A stretch of DNA of 64,000 nt, from positions 86,463,845 through 86,527,844 of the forward strand of contig NC_087062.1 in the NCBI RefSeq assembly GCF_963678635.1, written 5' to 3'. The position numbers and the translations under genes are program-made. Below are positions 9,437 to 19,703 of the stretch, piece after piece. This DNA comes from Symsagittifera roscoffensis. Taxonomy: Eukaryota; Xenacoelomorpha; Acoela; Convolutidae. Every line of letters begins with the position of its first letter. Position 1 is the stretch's first letter. The notes beneath the pieces were generated by a model. It had not been told where the DNA came from. It saw only the letters and a program-made list of their open reading frames with translations, and made no database searches.

Positions 9437-11722
9437 TTAATGAGATAATTCAATTTGATTACTGTCTAAAATTTTGTCGCCCTCTATCGATTTTATTTTT
9501 TGCGAATTAGATGGAGTGTTTTGAATTAAGGCGCCCTCTACCGATAGAATTCCAAACTTGTTAGATGTAACAATTGAATTGTTTAACTCGGTACAATTGA
9601 CCCGAGACTGACTGATATCCAATGACTCAATTAGATTAATATTATCGGATACAACAGAATTTTGGCTGAATTTCGTGATATTAGATAATTCTTTCGTTGG
9701 AGAATGATATTTGGCCCACTCGTCCAAGAAATCGCATGCATCAAAGAATCGATTAATACATTTGACCACATATTGTTCGTCAAAATTACTTGGTCGCGGT
9801 GCTTCAAATGTTGGATAACGGGATAAGTAATCCACTATTCCTAATTTACCACCGGAGATGTGAAAGATATCAAAATCGAAAGGTAATAACCTATCAGCCC
9901 ATCTGGTTAAGCGCGATTGATGAGTTTTATTACCTCGGTTAGTCTTTAGCGCGGATATAATTGCTTTGTGGTCAGTTAAAATCACAAAATGATTTCCCAG
10001 CAAATAAGTCCGGAAATGCTCACACGACCATACAATTGCTAGAAGTTCTAATTCATTAGTGCTGTATTTCTTCTCCTGATCATTTAGAAATCGTGACGCA
10101 AAAGCAATTGGGACCCAAACATCCTTTTCGATCTCTTGCTCTAATGCAGCACCCAGACCACTATGACTAGCGTCACATTTCACCCGCGAGTTCCGACTTT
10201 GGTCATAATGGTACATTTTTGTAATATTCGCTATCAATTGTAAGATGTTACGAAACGCGGTTTGTTGGCAATCCCCCCACACGAATTTATTTTTATTACT
10301 TGCTTTCAAGGACGGGCGTAATTGGTCTAGTATGCCCATGAACGGACGGAGTTGCTTAAGCGTCCTTGGAGGTTCCAGAGCTAGTACTGCCTCTATCTTA
10401 GAACGTTTCGGTCTGTATCCTTCTGAATCGATATCATATCCTAGCCAAGATAATTGATTCATAGAAAAGTCGCATTTCGAAAGTTTCAGAGCAAAACCTT
10501 CTTCATCCAGACGACTTATCAATTTGTCTACAAGAATGTTGTGATCCTCGACTGAACCCTTCGAGACAATCAGAATATCGTCCAGGAAACAAAATACTCC
10601 TGACAATCCCTGTAGAGTATTATCCATCGCTTTTTGGAATTCCTTTGGCATGTCCGTTAATCCATAAAACCCCGTTTTGAACCGATACGTGCCAGTTTGT
10701 TCTCCACAGACGATATTAAATTTGCAATGTTGACTAACTTCTTCACTAAGCGGGATCTGACTGAATGCGTATTTTAAATCTAAGGATGTAAACCAAACCT
10801 CTCCTGAAGTGTCCGATGTTATTATCTGGGCGGCCGAGTCCAACAGTTCCAACAAATTCGGCATTTGGTAATGGTTCTTATGAATTTGATAATTCATAGG
10901 TTTAGCATCCATAGCTAATTTCACAGAGCCATCTTTCTTAGCCGTAATAACGATCGGAGAGATGAAATGTTCACTTGTACATTTATTAAGTTTAACCACG
11001 TGTCCTTCATGAATTAGTTTTTGGATTTCCTGACCAACTTTATCTTGAATATGCACCGGTACTCTCCTTCCCTTTTCTTGAATCGGAACGAGTGGAGACT
11101 TGAAAGTAGAGAATACTTTGTGGTTTTTGGCTTTGCCGACTCTATTGAATACACGATGAAATTTTTGGTGGAAGTGAGTTTTCCAGGAATCCGACATTAA
11201 ATTCGGGTTTGATTGGGAGACTTCTCCCACCAAAGGACGATCTGGTCTAACTTGCGTTGTTCTTACCCCCAAATGGGGTTGCAAATCTAAACCCAGTAAA
11301 CAACGTGTACGATTTTCTGAAATAAAGAATTTTGCAGACTTGATATGCCATCCCAAAGATGATACATCCATAATTAACGTACCCATCAATTCAATTTTCT
11401 TCCTATTATAGTCAACGTATACTGTATTGATTGGATTTTCTTGAACCGTGAAGATCTTGGCTGAAGGTACAGTTTTCAGGATATAGTCTGCTGTCTTCTT
11501 ATTCACGAACGAAGCTGGGCTCCCAGAATCCACTTTTGCCTTAAAAAACGTCTTGCCACAACGTAGTGTAATCTTGATAGAACGTAACTTGCCCGTGGCG
11601 GCATTGACCACCTCCAACTTTTTCAATGACCTAATTGGAAGACTTGGTTTCCCTGCTGCTACAGATAAAACAGCGAATTCCGACTCACTATCTGATGTGA
11701 TGAAATTGCAATTTTCTTCCAC
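9437..11722 (-). CDS. Pol part 1: aspartic protease, reverse transcriptase and RNase H (about 761 aa)
   Basis: Numbered from the first possible start codon (GTG at 11722; no ATG is needed if it is read through from gag). Protease: VDSGSPASFV with catalytic D65-S-G. RT: SLDLKYAFSQIPL (D315), FYGLTDMPKEFQ, and the catalytic FCFLDDILI (D381, D382), then LSWLGYDI. RNase H: KCDASHSGLG (D517), NELELLAIVW (E558), LTDHKAI (D584) and the terminal VDYLSR (D631). About 125 residues of unknown role follow before the stop. The frame differs from both gag (upstream) and integrase (downstream). The enzyme would copy element RNA to cDNA in virus-like particles in the cytoplasm. All key catalytic residues are present, in keeping with a young copy. 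Confidence 0.95.
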   Translation of the reverse strand: MEENCNFITSDSESEFAVLSVAAGKPSLPIRSLKKLEVVNAATGKLRSIKITLRCGKTFFKAKVDSGSPASFVNKKTADYILKTVPSAKIFTVQENPINTVYVDYNRKKIELMGTLIMDVSSLGWHIKSAKFFISENRTRCLLGLDLQPHLGVRTTQVRPDRPLVGEVSQSNPNLMSDSWKTHFHQKFHRVFNRVGKAKNHKVFSTFKSPLVPIQEKGRRVPVHIQDKVGQEIQKLIHEGHVVKLNKCTSEHFISPIVITAKKDGSVKLAMDAKPMNYQIHKNHYQMPNLLELLDSAAQIITSDTSGEVWFTSLDLKYAFSQIPLSEEVSQHCKFNIVCGEQTGTYRFKTGFYGLTDMPKEFQKAMDNTLQGLSGVFCFLDDILIVSKGSVEDHNILVDKLISRLDEEGFALKLSKCDFSMNQLSWLGYDIDSEGYRPKRSKIEAVLALEPPRTLKQLRPFMGILDQLRPSLKASNKNKFVWGDCQQTAFRNILQLIANITKMYHYDQSRNSRVKCDASHSGLGAALEQEIEKDVWVPIAFASRFLNDQEKKYSTNELELLAIVWSCEHFRTYLLGNHFVILTDHKAIISALKTNRGNKTHQSRLTRWADRLLPFDFDIFHISGGKLGIVDYLSRYPTFEAPRPSNFDEQYVVKCINRFFDACDFLDEWAKYHSPTKELSNITKFSQNSVVSDNINLIESLDISQSRVNCTELNNSIVTSNKFGILSVEGALIQNTPSNSQKIKSIEGDKILDSNQIELSH

Positions 11723-11759
11723 TGTCTCGTCTGACTCAGCTTCTACGTTCGCAACGTTC

Positions 11760-12830
11760 TTAGAATTGCAGCACTTGGCAAAGTGGCCTTTTTTTGTTAC
11801 AGTTCCTGCAAGTTACATTTCTGGCTGGACAACTCTGCTTGTGGTTTGCTGAGAATCTGTTACCACAGAAGTAACACGACTTCGATTTTTCGTTGAACCC
11901 CTTTTGCTTACTATTCTGTGCCCGACTAATCCTGTCAGAAAGTTTCTTACCCTGGACAGAGAAGGTGGGTTCCTGTTTTATCCGGGAGTTTTGACCCAAG
12001 ATGGCACCTGACTGGGAGGAATTGCCCGTCGACGACAAACTCCCAAGTTGCCTTTGCAAATCGGTGGCCGTTTGTGCTCCTTTTTCTTGAAGTAACGCGG
12101 ATTTCAGAGAATCCTCCGGAGTAGCACCTGGATGAATACATAATTCTCTCTGAATATCCTTATATCTCATTTTGGCAATGAAGATATCTCTTACGACATC
12201 TTTTTCTTGATCAATTGTCCACCCACACAGGGCGGCTTGTCCCGTCAAACGCAGATAAAATGATTCCAAACTTTCTCGGTCTGAATGTACCGCGTTGTAT
12301 ATTTGCATACGTTCGATGATGAAATTTTTCTCCTTTCTAAACAAGAGAACACAGAATTCGTGGAACTCCCGAAATGATAATGCGCTCAGATCCGCATGCG
12401 GATAACTTTGGAGGAATCTTTTCCTCCCTTCTGAGCCGAGCGAGAAAAATAAACGAGATTTAACACGTTGTTCAACCTCGTAATAATACACTCCTGGTGC
12501 AACTCTGGGACCTTTTGCCCGGCGCTCTTCATTCATTTCCGTGACTCTTCGGACCGCCGCGTCATTTCGTGCAATACGATTTGCGATTGCTGCAGCATCT
12601 TCATCCACCCCCACGACTTCTGGTTTTGGGGCAGGATCGTCGTGTACGACACCCGGAGGTTTTAATAATTCGCGTGGATCACATCTCTTTCTCAGAGTGA
12701 TTGCCAAATTGAATTGACCTATCCACGAATCCCAGCTACAGGGTGGGTCCGCAGTTGGTTTATGCCAAAACACGGATACGCCCAACAGGTCAGTTCGATC
12801 CTCTGAGGTCGAAACTGCTGGCTGCGCCAT
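11760..12830 (-). CDS. Gag with CCHC zinc knuckle (356 aa)
   Basis: The ATG at 12830 uses the last base of the 5' LTR as its A; the frame also stays open a short way back into the LTR, but with no ATG there. Residues about 130-225 (SFREFHEFCVLLF, SLESFYLRLTGQA) look like a retrotransposon capsid helical region. A first zinc knuckle is C319-x2-C322-x7-H330-x3-C334. A second starts at C341-x2-C344 but the frame then enters an A7 run (11789-11795) and stops at TAA; its remaining ligands lie in the next frame. RIKQEP (283-288) is a SUMO-acceptor consensus. Gag is expected to form the particle and bind RNA. I chose 12830 over the earlier TTG at 12860 because it is the only ATG in the N-terminal frame. 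Confidence 0.9.
   Translation of the reverse strand: MAQPAVSTSEDRTDLLGVSVFWHKPTADPPCSWDSWIGQFNLAITLRKRCDPRELLKPPGVVHDDPAPKPEVVGVDEDAAAIANRIARNDAAVRRVTEMNEERRAKGPRVAPGVYYYEVEQRVKSRLFFSLGSEGRKRFLQSYPHADLSALSFREFHEFCVLLFRKEKNFIIERMQIYNAVHSDRESLESFYLRLTGQAALCGWTIDQEKDVVRDIFIAKMRYKDIQRELCIHPGATPEDSLKSALLQEKGAQTATDLQRQLGSLSSTGNSSQSGAILGQNSRIKQEPTFSVQGKKLSDRISRAQNSKQKGFNEKSKSCYFCGNRFSANHKQSCPARNVTCRNCNKKRPLCQVLQF
11789..11795 (-). other. A7 run at the gag-pol frame change
   Basis: In sense seven A residues follow AAC within the second zinc knuckle. Gag reads to a stop about 27 bases later, while protease lies in the +1 (equivalent to -2) frame. The knuckle continues in the downstream frame, so either one A was inserted recently or +1/-2 slippage is used. 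A simple -1 slip would not reach the pol frame. Confidence 0.8.
12815..12829 (-). promoter_or_regulatory. Primer-binding site, overlapping the gag start
   Basis: Directly after the LTR terminal CA comes TGGCGCAGCCAGCAG in sense. TGG pairs with the CCA of a tRNA 3' end. I cannot name the tRNA. The TG of TGG also completes the gag ATG. Confidence 0.75.
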
Positions 12831-13127
12831 GTGGAATGATAAAAGACAGTTGTAAAACAAGAATCTATTCTCCTTGTTTATGTTTTTAGTAATGTAAATA
12901 ATATAGATAGTTTAGTATTTAGATTATGTCATGACAATGAAATAAATACAACTCAAATCTTTCATAAGTTGCAGAAGAATGAATGAGAACACATGTGTTA
13001 AAAGGCATGTGTTAAACTAGAACGGATTGGCAGGTCGGTCACGACCTTGATAGACAAAGGCGAGTTTAGCACAGATAGCTAGCACAATAGTAATAACATA
13101 ATGATCTCTAAACTACGCCGTACCACA
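12830..13127 (-). repeat. 5' LTR of the Ty3/gypsy element
   Basis: It is 298 bp and aligns with 6006-6303 with two substitutions. The target duplication AGCGC follows at 13128-13132. Confidence 0.95.
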
Positions 13128-13132
13128 AGCGC

Positions 13133-14600
13133 AATAAAAACCCTTCTTCTAGTCTTGGTATTTTGTTTTTGGTTTTCTCAAAAACTTTTTTTTAAAATTC
13201 CCTTACAATGCACAAATAGCACAGTTTGGCCTCGTTTTAGATGTTTTAAGAATGAGTTATTTCAGATTTTACTCGAGATCTAAAACCTAGTTTTTCATGA
13301 TTATTTCAGTTCTGAAAAATTGGTTTTTGCATGGTTATTTCAGTGATAAATCTCAATATGTCAGTGATTCTGACACCGTTTTGCTATTCACGGTATTTCT
13401 GTAACTTATAGATTCTGCTAGCTACCAGAATACCGGAATATGTGACGTAATTGTGCTCAAGAGGTGTTTTTTTTTTCTACAAGGAGGTTTCAACTTTATA
13501 ACTTGCAAATTTTGACGGAATTGTTTTGGATCAGCCAAAAAAGTAGTGCTATATTGACCTAAAATTGAAATAGATATTTAAACTGTGATCTCTTTGTTGA
13601 GCTTACAGAGGTGGGGAGGGGGGGGGGGTTGAAGGCTGTTAATTTGAAATTAACGCGTGATATTTTTCGTGTCATTATCGCTCTAGCCGATATTTAATGC
13701 GCCTTAGAAATCACTTCAAATAGAATCGACCTATGATTTTTGATCTTCTTAATACTTTGTTTCAGGCGAAATATCATTTTGTACTTTACAAAACGTGTAA
13801 TTTGATTGTTTTCAAATACATTTTGAAAAAATAGATTTTTCATGATTTATCTAACTTTTGTAGTTTTTATTTTTGAGCGTGAGCACATTGAAAATGAAAA
13901 ATAAAAAACAAAAAAATTATTAAAAGTCACAAAAATTGTAATTGATTTCTAGTTTCGAGAGTGGATTTAACTTTTAGATATCCTAACAAAACAAAAAGTG
14001 TACATTATGTCCTTGGAAGGCAAAGAGCTTAGCGACATATTTTTTTCATTTAAAAACTAAAGAGGGAACTTTGTAAAAACTAATCATTTTTTCTCTGTTT
14101 TCTCGAGTTTAGTGACTCTTTTACAACTCTCTGTGGGCAATGCTTTTTCTTGAAAATTGAATATTTCGAAGGTTTGAAAGAATTAATGCATTATTTTTTG
14201 CTTTCTCTAGGATTTTGACAACTTCACCAGTTTTTTTGGCTATATTTGATCATTAAGGTTCGATGATCGTAAATTAGACTCTTGTACAGTTAGCAATTTT
14301 TTTTTCAGGAAAAGTCTTAAATTTTTTTCTGACCTAATATTACTTTTTTGCAATTTGAATTTTAATTTGTTTTTCAAATGCCTTTCTTTTCCTTCGTTAA
14401 AAGAAAGGCAAGCTACAATATTGAATAGCAAAAGTGTAGATTTCACAAAAACGTGATTGACATCTGATTTTCATTAAATTCAGGGTTTTTTTTCCTTCCA
14501 CCCACCTCACACGAGGATCAATTTTAAGGTCTAACTAGTGGTTTTACAAGGTTGAATATTTAAAAAAAAAATTATGTGTTTCATGACTCAACTTATCTGC
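13133..14600. other. AT-rich stretch, no recognisable gene
   Basis: It is low-complexity AT-rich DNA with a G run near 13612-13630. No coding family is recognisable. Confidence 0.5.
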
Positions 14601-14645
14601 ATAAAATTTTCTATGACAATCGGACAGTGTGAACAGTATTCTTAA

Positions 14646-15700
14646 GTCTCCTACACCTCTGTCCAGCCAACAATCCTACCTGTCAAGACTGTAAACACAA
14701 TGGTCACTTCAAAAAAAATGTTAATCAAACTATAGAATGTAAAAATTGTAAATAGTCAATTTGTAAACAGCATAGATTGTAAATATCAATCATATCCACA
14801 GAGAATGCTGCGGTGTCATTGATTCCAACGCTTGACCCCCTAGAGGCAAAAAAAAGAATCCGATTAATTGAACTACACCCGAAAAGAAAAAAATCTAGTG
14901 GAGCAAAGACGTTATAACGATGAATAAACAGCACCTCAAAAAGCAGAACTTAAGAAAATCTTTAGAATGAGACCAGAGGAGGCTGATAAAAAACTCAAAT
15001 CCTTGCTGTATTTAAACTGGGAGCAGAACAAAAAAATTTATATAAACCATAACTCAAGAAAGTTAAAATTCTATACATCTCCAATAAAAAAATCAGGAAT
15101 TTATTTTTAAAGTTTTTGTCAGAAATACGAACATAACGTTTGAAGGACACAAACTTTTTAAACAGGAAGCAAAAAGTTAGAGAAACCTTCGAACAGTTTA
15201 GGGTAGCTTTAGCAGAAATGGCTAAGAGATGCGATATTTCCAGTGGAGAGGAAGAATGACGGGGAATTTTCATAAATTTTCAGAGAAATTAATTACCAAA
15301 ACTCTTCCTTCAACGGATGCTATAATTGTAGTTCTGATTGACAAGAAGCGAATTAGCTACCATCTAAAACTGACCACAATTTCAAAAAACCCGGAAGTTG
15401 TGTAATTAATGACAACAGAAGACTTTTCAACGTCAAGAGAGAACCAATACTTACCATTTAAAGAGTGATTTTATTTGTCAAACGCTACGGATTTTTTACC
15501 AAAGGTCACCTACTCCTCTGTCCAGCCAACGATCCTACCTGTCAAAACTGTAAATACAAAAGTCACTTCACAAAAACGTTAATCAAAACTTAAGAAAATG
15601 AAGCATTGTAATTTGTAAACAGCACAGATTGTAAGTATCAATCATGTCCACAGAAAAAACTGCGGCGTCATTAACGCCTGATCCCATGGAGGCCAAATTG
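14646..15700 (+). pseudogene. gag remnants with two copies of a zinc-knuckle segment
   Basis: Around 14646-14740 and 15508-15605 the same segment occurs (CPANNPTCQDC and CPANDPTCQNC followed by HF), with the final ligand lost. Between them, 15180-15260 reads FEQFRVALAEMAKRCD, a capsid-like stretch, then a stop. Matching sequence downstream of both knuckles (about 14800-14860 and 15655-15700) shows that a segment of roughly 200 bp was duplicated, about 860 bp apart. Confidence 0.6.
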
Positions 15701-15899
15701 ACAGTGACGACTATTTGGCGCTAAATGTCATAATTCTTTCGACGGAGACGGAACAGAATTGACAAAATTACTCTCCCCGGGACCTAGTAAATCAGTTAAT
15801 TCTACACTAACCTCCACAAAAGACGACACAGAAACAATTTACAACGATTACAAAAACTTATTCGCTTTGATTGAAAAAATCAACAAGAGTTAGGCAAAA

Positions 15900-17125
15900 G
15901 TAACACATTTTTGCTAAATCCAATCCAATTTGAGTGGAGGAGAGTAGCTGTGCATTTGCTAAACTCAGTTAAAAAGGAAATGCTCAGAATAAATTCCGAG
16001 GAACACATCAAAAAACAGAAAACTACAACAAAAACCGCTTTATTTGCCCTATTTTTGTATAACTTGCAAGAAAAACAAATCAATTACTTTAGCGTTAGAC
16101 TCAAAGTTCAAAAAAAAAACATTTTACAAGAACAAATATCAAATGCTGAACATTCATGAACTTGTTGAGAAAAAGACGGCTTCTTTTTCTGAGTAATTCA
16201 TCGGAGGAGTTTGGTATAGTAACGTTCATTTAAGAAACGAGTATAGCTAATTAGTTTTAATTGATTTCACAAGCAATCAATACAACTTCAGCACAGTAGA
16301 GGACAAGATAACCGGAACCTACCATTCTTTAATTGATTTTTACAGATTGGGAGATAATCCCAATGAATTTTAAAAATTCATGGATTCAGCAATCAAAAAC
16401 AATCCTTTTACAAATTGTTATCTTGTTAAAACTTTAATAGCATCCATAGGAGAATTTTCTGAACAAAAACTAGTTGTAAGTAAAACAATATCGTTACTAA
16501 ACATTTGTAAATTTGCCGTCAAATAGCCAAAATTTACGTTCTTCCAGAACAAAATGGGATGGCTCAGTTTTAAAATCTGCGACACAGGGACTTGGGGCAA
16601 CACTTCTAATTGTTAAAACTTACAACATTAAGAATGTCCCTACTCAAAAAGTTTAAAACTTCAACACGTTCTTTTTTTGTTCCACAAATCAATAGATGAA
16701 GTTTCATCCCAGTCTCGCAACTTGGGCAGCCCTTTGAGACCCTTTTTGAAGAAAAAAATTTCTAATAGACTAAAAAAAATCATACTATCGCGTTTCACCA
16801 GATCAAACAGGAGATCTTCAACTTAATTGAAAAAACACAAGGTAGTAAAATTCGAAACAAGGGTTAAATCAGACGATTCACATAGTGGACTTGGTGCATC
16901 ATTAGAACAACTCCACGGGAACGACTGGAAAACAATTACCTTTGCATCTCCACTTTTAAACCACCACGATGCAAAGACTCAAGGAACAAATTATAATTTC
17001 TAGGAGTAGTATTTGCAGTCAAAAATTACAAGATTATGTTATGGGTCTCTAATCAAAGTTATTGCCGATCATAAAGCCCTGTTTTCTGTTTTATCCAGAA
17101 ACCACAGCAAAACATAAATGGATTT
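15900..17125 (+). pseudogene. RT and RNase H remnants
   Basis: RT motifs are readable near 16290-16570: ITGTYHSL, FYRLGDNPNEF with a following stop, and NCYLVKTLIAS where the catalytic DD should be. RNase H is readable at 16865-17115: KSDDSHSGLGASLEQ, ITFAS and IADHKALFSVL. Stops and frameshifts are frequent and the catalytic DD is lost, so the copy is dead. Confidence 0.7.
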
Positions 17126-17389
17126 TACTGACCTAATTTCAAGCCGTCCATCGGATAAAACTACCCCAAGTTCAAGTTACGACAAAGAATTTGTTGTTGC
17201 AGCGGTTTCAAAAATCAACTGAGCATTGAATTCGAAACTTGCTTTCTTAGGTAACAAAGACATCGCTTCAATCATGAATTATATAAACTCCCTTTTTTTC
17301 ATTTATAAATTTAAAAACTTGCTCAGAATTTTGTTCATCAAAATGTGTTTCTTTGGATTTTACCATTACTGATCCTTTAAAATTTTTAA

Positions 17390-18358
17390 TTTTTAATTCC
17401 GCGTTTCTTTTTTATTTTTGGTTCTTAGTTTTTTTAATTCTAACCTTGATATTAATTGTATTCAATCTGTATCTATGTCCAACAAAAAATGTAATGTTTC
17501 ACTAAATTTGGTGCAATTTTCTTTAACACAGAACAATTTAACCCAATTCATTTTTCACTAGTTAAAAAAATCGAAATTCCCTGAAAACATCCGACAAACC
17601 TCTAGATACTAGTTCCTTGTTAAAAACAAAAGCAATATCATTACTTACAGAAAAAGACGAAAGGTTCCTTCTGTTTTAATCAAGTCACTCCAAGGGAGAT
17701 TGGATCTAACAAAATTGCAAAATGGTCATAATTTGTCATAAAATCAAAAGTTTCCACGAATCCGAAAGAGAAAATCCGAAAGATAAAGGAGAAATGCAAT
17801 GACAAAATTTTACACGAATCTCATCCAGAACATTACTGGATGCGTTTTTTAGCTTAGTACAATTGGTGGCCTCAAGTTTATCTTTATCAACAAATCTACC
17901 ACCACGATTTTAATTGTACACAAAGTACGAAAGCTGGTGAGAATACTAAAACTTTAATGCCAAACAATTCCGTCAGAAAACCACCAAAACTTTTACAATC
18001 CAATGAAGAAATCAATTTAGACTTCGCAGGACCGTTAGAAATCTCCTGGATCAAAACGATATAGTTTACTTTGCTTCGACTGTTTTTCAAAATTCCCTTC
18101 CGCAAAAATTCACATCAAAATTTTCTTTAAAAACTGTTTTGGACTTTATTCAAGATTATATTTATTTACACGCATACCCAGCTCAATTGGGGTAGATTAC
18201 GCCTCCTGCTTTGCTAATCAATTTTTTTGAAACTATTCTGCGACTCAAACAACGTAAGCTTAAAATTCTGTACAGTCGACGATCATAGATTCAACGGTTT
18301 GCTCGAAAACCTAGTAAACCCTTCAGAAGCAAAACTTCGTGCCATGTCTATCGATTCT
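17390..18358 (+). repeat. 969-bp direct repeat, copy 1 (carries integrase remnant)
   Basis: It is nearly identical to 18627-19595 (offset 1237 bp), with a handful of differences noticed (for example near 17425 and 18117). Confidence 0.92.
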
Positions 18359-18626
18359 CGTAGACCCTCACTTAATGACTTTATCTCACGTATTTTCTGG
18401 AAACTTCGCAAAAAGGAAATCCATCATCTCAAAGAATAGGGCAAGAAGCTGGAGATCAGATGACAGAACCTCTCCCGCAAAAAACCTTTCCAATGGTTGA
18501 GGGATACGATTTAGAAAATCAAAACAAAACGACCCTATACAATAAAATTAATCCGTCCTCTAAAGGTAATATACTTCGCAAGTTTGAAAATAGATCCATT
18601 GGAACCCCCTTCTACGAACCTTCTAC
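17815..18626 (+). pseudogene. Integrase remnant, copy 1
   Basis: ESHPEHYW and YNWWPQ correspond to the zinc module, NEEINLDFAGPL to the first catalytic Asp, and VDDHRFNGLLENLVN to the Glu region of the intact integrase. After 18358 the sequence (SLNDFISRIF, later GNILRKFENRSIG) resembles parts of the intact C-terminal tail. Several stops break it. Confidence 0.7.
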
Positions 18627-19595
18627 TTTTTAATTCCGCGTTTCTTTTTTATTTTTGGTTCTTAGTTTTTTAAATTCTAACCTTGATATTAATTGTATTC
18701 AATCTGTATCTATGTCCAACAAAAAATGTAATGTTTCACTAAATTTGGTGCAATTTTCTTTAACACAGAACAATTTAACCCAATTCATTTTTCACTAGTT
18801 AAAAAAATCGAAATTCCCTGAAAACATCCGACAAACCTCTAGATACTAGTTCCTTGTTAAAAACAAAAGCAATATCATTACTTACAGAAAAAGACGAAAG
18901 GTTCCTTCTGTTTTAATCAAGTCACTCCAAGGGAGATTGGATCTAACAAAATTGCAAAATGGTCATAATTTGTCATAAAATCAAAAGTTTCCACGAATCC
19001 GAAAGAGAAAATCCGAAAGATAAAGGAGAAATGCAATGACAAAATTTTACACGAATCTCATCCAGAACATTACTGGATGCGTTTTTTAGCTTAGTACAAT
19101 TGGTGGCCTCAAGTTTATCTTTATCAACAAATCTACCACCACGATTTTAATTGTACACAAAGTACGAAAGCTGGTGAGAATACTAAAACTTTAATGCCAA
19201 ACAATTCCGTCAGAAAACCACCAAAACTTTTACAATCCAATGAAGAAATCAATTTAGACTTCGCAGGACCGTTAGAAATCTCCTGGATCAAAACGATATA
19301 GTTTACTTTGCTTCGACTGTTTTTCAAAATTCCCTTCCGCAAAAATTCACATCAAATTTTTCTCTAAAAACCGTTTTGGACTTTATTCAAGATTATATTT
19401 ATTTACACGCATACCCAGCTCAATTGGGGTAGATTACGCCTCCTGCTTTGCTAATCAATTTTTTTGAAACTATTCTGCGACTCAAACAACGTAAGCTTAA
19501 AATTCTGTACAGTCGACGATCATAGATTCAACGGTTTGCTCGAAAACCTAGTAAACCCTTCAGAAGCAAAACTTCGTGCCATGTCTATCGATTCT
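18627..19595 (+). repeat. 969-bp direct repeat, copy 2
   Basis: It repeats 17390-18358 almost exactly. Its 3' flank differs from that of copy 1, so the two copies keep different downstream parts of the old integrase ORF. Confidence 0.92.
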
Positions 19596-19703
19596 ATTGT
19601 TGAGCTTTTTGGCGGCAAAAAAATTCGAAAATTGGATATTGTGAATCGCAAATCAAAATTGTCAAAACTCAACACATTAAGAGCAAATAATTCCTTCCCA
19701 TAA
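19050..19703 (+). pseudogene. Integrase remnant, copy 2
   Basis: It has the same motifs as copy 1 up to 19595. It then continues into IVELFGGKKIRKLD, which corresponds to the segment just after the catalytic core of the intact integrase (FELHFGR). It is broken by stops. Confidence 0.65.

Larger units (their letters stand above)
6006..13127 (-). mobile_element. Complete Ty3/gypsy LTR retrotransposon (7122 bp)
   Basis: Two 298-bp LTRs (6006-6303 and 12830-13127) with TG...CA ends bracket gag, PR-RT-RNase H and integrase ORFs, all on the minus strand. A 5-bp target duplication AGCGC flanks the element (6001-6005, 13128-13132). The primer-binding site abuts the 5' LTR and a polypurine tract abuts the 3' LTR. 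Domain order PR-RT-RH-INT places it in Ty3/gypsy (Metaviridae). The LTRs differ at two positions that I could find, so the insertion is young. The integrase is in a separate reading frame from RT-RNase H, and gag and pol are in different frames. Confidence 0.96.
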
